Origin: an uncultured Collinsella sp. | GTDB taxonomy: Bacteria > Actinomycetota > Coriobacteriia > Coriobacteriales > Coriobacteriaceae | Length of the DNA: 17,732 bases | Assembly (NCBI GenBank): GCA_958418185.1 | Contig: CATZEP010000019.1 | Coordinates: 1-17,732 of the forward strand | Direction: 5' to 3' | In this document: one piece after another, positions 13,775-17,732 of the stretch | Layout of the letters: each line of letters begins with the position of its first letter | Position numbering within the stretch: position 1 is the stretch's first letter | Notes under the pieces: generated by a model | What the model was told of the DNA's origin: nothing | Database searches by the model: none | What the model saw: only the letters and a program-made list of their open reading frames with translations | Made by a program: the position numbers and the translations under genes

Positions 13775-14755
13775 ATGAAGTTCGCACGCGATTGTCGCTC
13801 GAGCGAATCCAATGAAGTTACCGCGCAGCTGCTGTTCGAGGCGCTGCCGTGGATTAAGAACCTGACCGGTAAGACGGTCGTTATCAAGTACGGCGGTGCC
13901 GCCATGGTCGACGAGCAGTTGCGTCGTGACGTGATGAGCGACATCGTCCTGCTCAAGATTATCGGCATGCGCCCTGTTATCGTGCACGGTGGCGGAAAGG
14001 CCATCAACGAGGCGCTCAGCCACTACGACATCCCCGTCGAGTTTAAGAACGGCCAGCGCGTGACTACTCCTGCCACCATGGACATCGTTCGCGAGGTACT
14101 GGGTGGCAAGGTCAATCAGGAGCTGGTCGCGGCACTCAACCACCACGGCAACCTTGCCGTGGGCGTGTCCGGCAGCGACGCCGGTACCCTTATCGCCGAG
14201 CCACTCGACCCAGAGCTCGGCCGCGTAGGCAAGGTCACGCACGTCAACACCGACTATATCGAGCGTTTGCTCGATAGCGAGTACATTCCCGTTATCGCCA
14301 CGGTCGCGGCGGGGGAGGACGGTGGCTTCTTCAACATCAACGCCGATACCGCCGCCGGTGCCGTTGCGGCGGCGCTTCACGCGCACAAAGCGATTTTTTT
14401 GACCGATGTCGACGGCCTGTACAAGGACTTTAGCAATAAGGATTCGCTCATCTCCAACCTGACGCTCGACGAGGTCAATGAGATGCTCTACGGCGGCGAG
14501 GTTGACAAGGGCATGATCCCCAAGCTTCGCGCCGCCGTCGATGCGCTTACCGCTGGCGTGTTCCGAGCCCACATCATCAACGGCACGACGCCGCACTCGC
14601 TGCTGCTGGAGCTGCTGACCGATGCTGGCGTCGGTACCGTGATCCACTCCACCGAGACGGCTTACGAGTTCGATACGCATCCGCACCCGCTTTCGACGTT
14701 TGCGGCGCGCCTGACCGAGAACCTCGACGAGGTCGAGAAGCTTCAAACGGTCTAG
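13775..14755 (+). CDS. argB: Acetylglutamate kinase
   Basis: 326 residues from ATG 13775 (GAGG about 7 nt upstream); the same frame is open from 13703 but those codons are not family-like. VVIKYGGAAM holds the nucleotide-binding Lys, VIVHGGGKAIN the substrate loop, FNINADTAAGAVAAAL the acetylglutamate site, and GGEVDKGMIPKLRAA the second catalytic Lys. The N-terminal helix before the kinase fold (TAQLLFEALPWIKNLTGKT) is the type found in arginine-inhibited hexameric kinases, so feedback inhibition by arginine is likely. The C-terminus runs about 20 residues longer than many ArgB proteins and is acidic (LTENLDEVEKL). It phosphorylates N-acetylglutamate, the second step. The 81-bp gap from argJ contains overlapping short inverted repeats around 13707-13735. 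Confidence 0.97.
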   Translation: MKFARDCRSSESNEVTAQLLFEALPWIKNLTGKTVVIKYGGAAMVDEQLRRDVMSDIVLLKIIGMRPVIVHGGGKAINEALSHYDIPVEFKNGQRVTTPATMDIVREVLGGKVNQELVAALNHHGNLAVGVSGSDAGTLIAEPLDPELGRVGKVTHVNTDYIERLLDSEYIPVIATVAAGEDGGFFNINADTAAGAVAAALHAHKAIFLTDVDGLYKDFSNKDSLISNLTLDEVNEMLYGGEVDKGMIPKLRAAVDALTAGVFRAHIINGTTPHSLLLELLTDAGVGTVIHSTETAYEFDTHPHPLSTFAARLTENLDEVEKLQTV

Positions 14756-14823
14756 TCGGTTTTAAATCGCCACGCCATTACGCTTACAGTTTGCGCTTCC
14801 TGGCGCTTAACGAAAGGTATCCC

Positions 14824-16107
14824 ATGTCACTTGCAGCTCAACAATCACTCGAATCCCATTATGTTATGCACACCTTTGGTCGCTCTCCGGTCGAATTTGT
14901 CGAGGGTCACGGTATGAAGCTCATCGGTGACGATGGCCGTGAGTATCTCGATTTTCTTGCAGGTATTGGCGTATGCAGCCTAGGCCACGGCAATGCGGCA
15001 GTGCTGTCGGCGCTCGAGACGCAGACCAAAAAGCTCTTGCATGTCTCCAACTATTTCTACATCGAGCAGCGTGGCCAGGTCGCGGCGCTACTGTCCAAGC
15101 TCGCTAACGACGATGTGGATGGCGCGTGCGTGCTTGCCGACGCGATTGCCGCCGGCGACGAGACTACGGCGGCGGCGCTTGGCGTTCCGGCTGCGGGCGA
15201 GCAGGTGTGGGAGACGTTCTTTGCCAACTCCGGTGCCGAGGCCAACGAGGGCTCGATGAAGCTCGCGCGCCTGTACGCCAAGCGTGCCGGCAACGGTGGC
15301 AACACCATCGTGTGCATGCGCGGCGGTTTCCACGGTCGTACGCTCGAGACCATTGCGGCGACCATGCAGGATTGGCTGCAGGACAGTTTTCGTCCGCTGC
15401 CGGGCGGCTTTGTGGCCTGCACGCCCAACGATGTCGATGAACTGCGCGCAATCTTTAAGCAGCTCGGAAGCGAGATTTGCGCCGTGATGCTCGAGCCGAT
15501 CCAGGGCGAGAGCGGCGTGCATCCCATGACCGAGGAGTTTATGGCGGCTGCGCGCGACTTGGCGCACGAGGTGGGCGCCGTTCTTATCGCCGACGAGGTC
15601 CAGTGTGGCATCTTCCGCTCCGGCAAGCCGTTTGCATTCCAGACCTATGGCGTGGAGCCTGACATCATGAGTCTTGCCAAGGGCATCGCCGACGGCGTCC
15701 CCATGGGCGCCGTGGTGGCAAAGAAGGAGATCGCCGACGTGTTTAAGCCCGGCGATCATGGTTCGACCTTCGGCGGTAGCTGCTTGGCCATCGCGGCATG
15801 TGCCGCGACACTCTCCGCGCTTGTGCGCGGCGATTATGCCGAGCATGCCGCCAAGGTTGGCGCCTATATGGAGGCAGAGCTCGCCAAGCTGCCGCACGTT
15901 ACCGAGGTGCGTGGACGTGGCCTGATGCTCGGCTGCGATCTGGATGACGCTGCGGGCGATGCGCATGACATTGTTGCCCGGGCGCTGGAGGCCGGTGCCG
16001 TGATTAACGCGACCGGAGCTCATACACTGCGTTTCCTGCCGCCGCTTGTCTGCGAGGAAGCCGACGTGGACAGCCTGATCGAGATTTTGTCGGACGTTTT
16101 GGCCTAA
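14824..16107 (+). CDS. argD: Acetylornithine aminotransferase (with an internal insertion)
   Basis: 427 residues; ATG 14824 follows GAAAGG, and the in-frame ATG at 14791 gives a non-family leader. Class III PLP aminotransferase features: GIGVCSLGHGN, NSGAEANE (N135 on), GGFHGRTLETIA, EPIQGESGV, IADEVQCG with the PLP-contacting Asp, SLAKGI with the PLP lysine K286, and HGSTFGGSCLA. It converts N-acetylglutamate semialdehyde to N-acetylornithine, the fourth step. Compared with E. coli ArgD, about 32 extra residues (roughly 94-130, Asp/Ala/Glu-rich, ADAIAAGDETTAAALGVP) stand just before the NSG motif, explaining the greater length. It is the last gene of argCJBD and is followed by a terminator; argF, argG and argH are not in the window. 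Confidence 0.96.
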   Translation: MSLAAQQSLESHYVMHTFGRSPVEFVEGHGMKLIGDDGREYLDFLAGIGVCSLGHGNAAVLSALETQTKKLLHVSNYFYIEQRGQVAALLSKLANDDVDGACVLADAIAAGDETTAAALGVPAAGEQVWETFFANSGAEANEGSMKLARLYAKRAGNGGNTIVCMRGGFHGRTLETIAATMQDWLQDSFRPLPGGFVACTPNDVDELRAIFKQLGSEICAVMLEPIQGESGVHPMTEEFMAAARDLAHEVGAVLIADEVQCGIFRSGKPFAFQTYGVEPDIMSLAKGIADGVPMGAVVAKKEIADVFKPGDHGSTFGGSCLAIAACAATLSALVRGDYAEHAAKVGAYMEAELAKLPHVTEVRGRGLMLGCDLDDAAGDAHDIVARALEAGAVINATGAHTLRFLPPLVCEEADVDSLIEILSDVLA

Positions 16108-16132
16108 CACAACGCAATAGCTCAATTTGGAC

Positions 16133-16197
16133 CGGGTTCCGGACTGCGGACGTGCCCTATGCGGCACGATTCAGCGGTCTGGACCCCGTTTTGTCTT
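16133..16197 (+). terminator. Rho-independent terminator after argD (nested hairpin)
   Basis: Outer stem 16133-16147 with 16174-16188 (12 Watson-Crick pairs, 2 G-U, 1 mismatch) ends in CCCCG and is followed by TTTTGTCTT. An inner perfect hairpin CGTGCC-ctatgc-GGCACG (16151-16168) sits inside. It starts 25 bp after the argD stop codon and is the clearest intrinsic terminator in the window. Confidence 0.8.
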
Positions 16198-16435
16198 AGA
16201 TTTGCTAAGGCGGGGGAGACCTGCTGGTCAAAAAACATCAAATATGAGTACTGTTACCGATTTGGTAGCAGCAATTTTGGACTAATAAGGCTAGATAGCA
16301 AGACGAAATGGTAGCGCGCAGAGATGTGGTGTAAGAGGCGGGGCATACCCCGCCTCTTCCCTTTCTTGAAAGGGAAGGGACACCGCCTAGAATTCGTCGT
16401 TGGAGTAATGAAGGTGACGAATGGAAGGAAAGGCG
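16198..16435 (+). other. Gap between argD terminator and transposase, with two hairpins
   Basis: AAGAGGCGGGG-cata-CCCCGCCTCTT (16333-16358) is a perfect 11-bp hairpin, directly followed by CCCTTTC/GAAAGGG (16359-16374). Together they could block read-through into the insertion sequence. A small palindrome TGTTACC-gattt-GGTAGCA (16252-16270) has 6 of 7 pairs. AATTCGTC/GACGAAT (16391-16422) folds over the region just before the transposase start. No gene is seen here. Confidence 0.5.
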
Positions 16436-17732
16436 ATGCCCCAAGAAGAGAGTGTACTGCGCCTCGGCCGCGACGAGGCCCTCGAGGCGGCGAGGCTTTG
16501 GCAGGAGTGCGGCGACGCGCGCGAGTTCGCGTGCAGGGTGCTGGGCGGCGTGATGAACGCGCTGATGGACTCCGAGGCCCAGCAGATGTGCGGCGCGAGC
16601 CGCAACGAGCGCAGCGACGGCAGGGAGAACAGCCGCAACGGCTACCGCCCCAGGTCGCTCAAGACCGCCGTGGGCGACGTGGAGCTCGAGATACCCAAGC
16701 TCAGGCACGGCACCTACTACCCCGAGGGCATGCTCGCGCGATGGTCGCGCGTCGACACCTCAGTGGCCGCCATCGTGCAGGAGATGTACGTGTGCGGCGT
16801 GTCCACCCGCAAGGTCGAGCGCGTGGCGTCCAAGCTGGGCATATCCTCGCTGTCGAGCTCGGAGGTCTCGAGCCTCTGCTCCGACCTCGACGCCGAGGTG
16901 GCGGAGTTCCGCCGCCGCGACCTGTCGGGCACGCCGTGCTGCTACCTGTGGCTCGACGCCACCTACATGAGCTGCAGGGTCGGCTCGTCGGTCGTCTCGC
17001 AGGGCGTCGTGACCGCGATCGGGCTGGGCGCCGACGGGCGCAAGCACTTCCTGGGCTGCGACGTGGTCGACACCGAGAGCGAGGACTCCTGGGCGGCATT
17101 CCTTGGCGGGCTGCGCGAGCGCGGGCTGGCCGGCGTTCGCCTCGTGGTCTCCGACAGCCACGCCGGGCTCGTGGCCGCCGTCTCGCGCCTGTTCCAGGGC
17201 TGCGCCTGGCAGCGCTGCGTGACGCACCTGCAGCGCAACCTCCAGAGCGCCTGCTCGGGCAGGCCCGAGGACTCCAAGGCGGCCGTCAGGGACCTCGTGC
17301 ACGCCGCGGTCTACCAGGACGACCCCGACCTCGCGCGCTGCGTGTGGGCCGAGGCGGCGCCCTGGGTGGCGTCGGTGTCCGCCAGGGCCGGCGAGGTCTT
17401 CGAGCAGGCCGAGGACTCCGCGCTGGCGTTCACGGCCTTCCCCAGGGCGCACTGGGCCAAGCTCCGCACCAACAACGTCCAGGAGCGCGCCAACCGCGAG
17501 ATCAAGCGCCGCTACAGGGTCGTGCAGTCCTTCCCCTCGAGGGAGTCGATGCTGCGCCTGACGTGCGCGAGCCTCATGGAGACCGAGGGGCAGTGGTCCC
17601 AGCAGCGCGTGTTCTCCGAGGCCTCGGCCGCCGAGGGCTTCGCCGAGCCCGCGGACAGGCCGGCCCCGACAGAGGGGAGGCGCCGCGCGCTCGGGCGGCG
17701 CGCCAGGGAGATAGTGGACGAGATAGTCGAGA
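16376..17732 (+). mobile_element. IS256-family insertion sequence (right end beyond window)
   Basis: The transposase gene defines it. The left end is tentatively placed at GGGACACCGCCTAGAATTCG (from 16377), because IS256-family ends often begin with G-rich terminal repeats shortly before the gene. The right inverted repeat and target duplication lie outside the window, so the boundary is unproven. Confidence 0.55.
16436..17732 (+). CDS. IS256-family (mutator-type) DDE transposase (3' end beyond window)
   Basis: 432 codons without a stop to the right edge, so nearly complete given family lengths of about 390-430. ATG 16436 (MPQEESVLRLGR) is preceded by GGAAGGAAAGG; the in-frame ATG 16421 is an alternative. 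The catalytic triad is visible: D174 in LWLDATYM, D240 in VSDSHAG, and E350 in TNNVQERANREIKRR, with spacings of 66 and 110 matching the family. The N-terminal region contains the SRNGYRPRSLKTAVGDVELEIP block typical of Transposase_mut. It cuts and joins the element's ends, often through a circular intermediate. About 15 arginines use AGG, a codon rare or absent in the neighbouring genes, which indicates a foreign origin. It sits just after the argD terminator. Confidence 0.95.
   Translation, partial: MPQEESVLRLGRDEALEAARLWQECGDAREFACRVLGGVMNALMDSEAQQMCGASRNERSDGRENSRNGYRPRSLKTAVGDVELEIPKLRHGTYYPEGMLARWSRVDTSVAAIVQEMYVCGVSTRKVERVASKLGISSLSSSEVSSLCSDLDAEVAEFRRRDLSGTPCCYLWLDATYMSCRVGSSVVSQGVVTAIGLGADGRKHFLGCDVVDTESEDSWAAFLGGLRERGLAGVRLVVSDSHAGLVAAVSRLFQGCAWQRCVTHLQRNLQSACSGRPEDSKAAVRDLVHAAVYQDDPDLARCVWAEAAPWVASVSARAGEVFEQAEDSALAFTAFPRAHWAKLRTNNVQERANREIKRRYRVVQSFPSRESMLRLTCASLMETEGQWSQQRVFSEASAAEGFAEPADRPAPTEGRRRALGRRAREIVDEIVE

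Noticed and set aside
13106..14746. 546-codon antisense frame across argJ and argB
   Set aside because: It spans two well-supported genes and their gap, has no recognisable motif, and is a shadow frame.
1..17732. CRISPR array, tRNA or rRNA genes
   Set aside because: No regularly spaced direct repeats and no cloverleaf or rRNA-like stretches were recognised on reading both strands.

Overview
The window is high-GC bacterial DNA with dense, compact gene packing. Gene content (groES-groEL, an FMN-riboswitch ECF riboflavin transporter, an argCJBD cluster with a recycling ArgJ, an IS256-type transposase) and codon style suggest an actinobacterial gut anaerobe of the Coriobacteriia, most likely Collinsella-like. 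That placement is inference from overall look; no rRNA or other phylogenetic marker was compared.

Layout. (1) 1-3221: two divergent amidohydrolases, an M20D peptidase/deacylase on the minus strand running off the left edge, and a YtcJ-like metal-dependent amidohydrolase on the plus strand. (2) 3222-4129: about 900 bp without a convincing gene. It holds a terminator-like hairpin, a diverged pair of facing repeats and a large nested palindrome (A). (3) 4130-6157: groES and groEL, with a hairpin in the groES leader and another between the genes; a second nested palindrome (B) follows groEL directly. (4) 6493-10957: a flavin block. An extended -10 promoter and FMN riboswitch precede ribU, a fused double ATPase ecfA-ecfA and ecfT (overlapping starts and stops), then two tandem FMN-binding split-barrel paralogues. 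(5) 11103-16197: paired ArgR-type operators, argC, a nested hairpin with a T-tract, argJ, argB, argD and a terminator. (6) 16333-17732: hairpins and an IS256-family transposase running off the right edge, with codon use (many AGG arginine codons) unlike the neighbours.

How the genes work together. FMN sensed by the riboswitch probably controls riboflavin import, and the adjacent split-barrel proteins may use the FMN made from it. ArgC, ArgJ, ArgB and ArgD cover glutamate to ornithine by the acetyl-recycling route, probably repressed by arginine through ArgR. GroESL has no visible CIRCE or HAIR operator; an AT-rich 8-3-8 palindrome next to a possible -10 is the best operator candidate.

The most unusual signal is structural. 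Two long palindromes of different sequence but the same plan (35- and 37-bp perfect arms, a hairpin nested inside, an imperfect arm outside) bracket groESL, and smaller nested hairpins recur at other gene boundaries. I found no clear new enzymatic or defence system.
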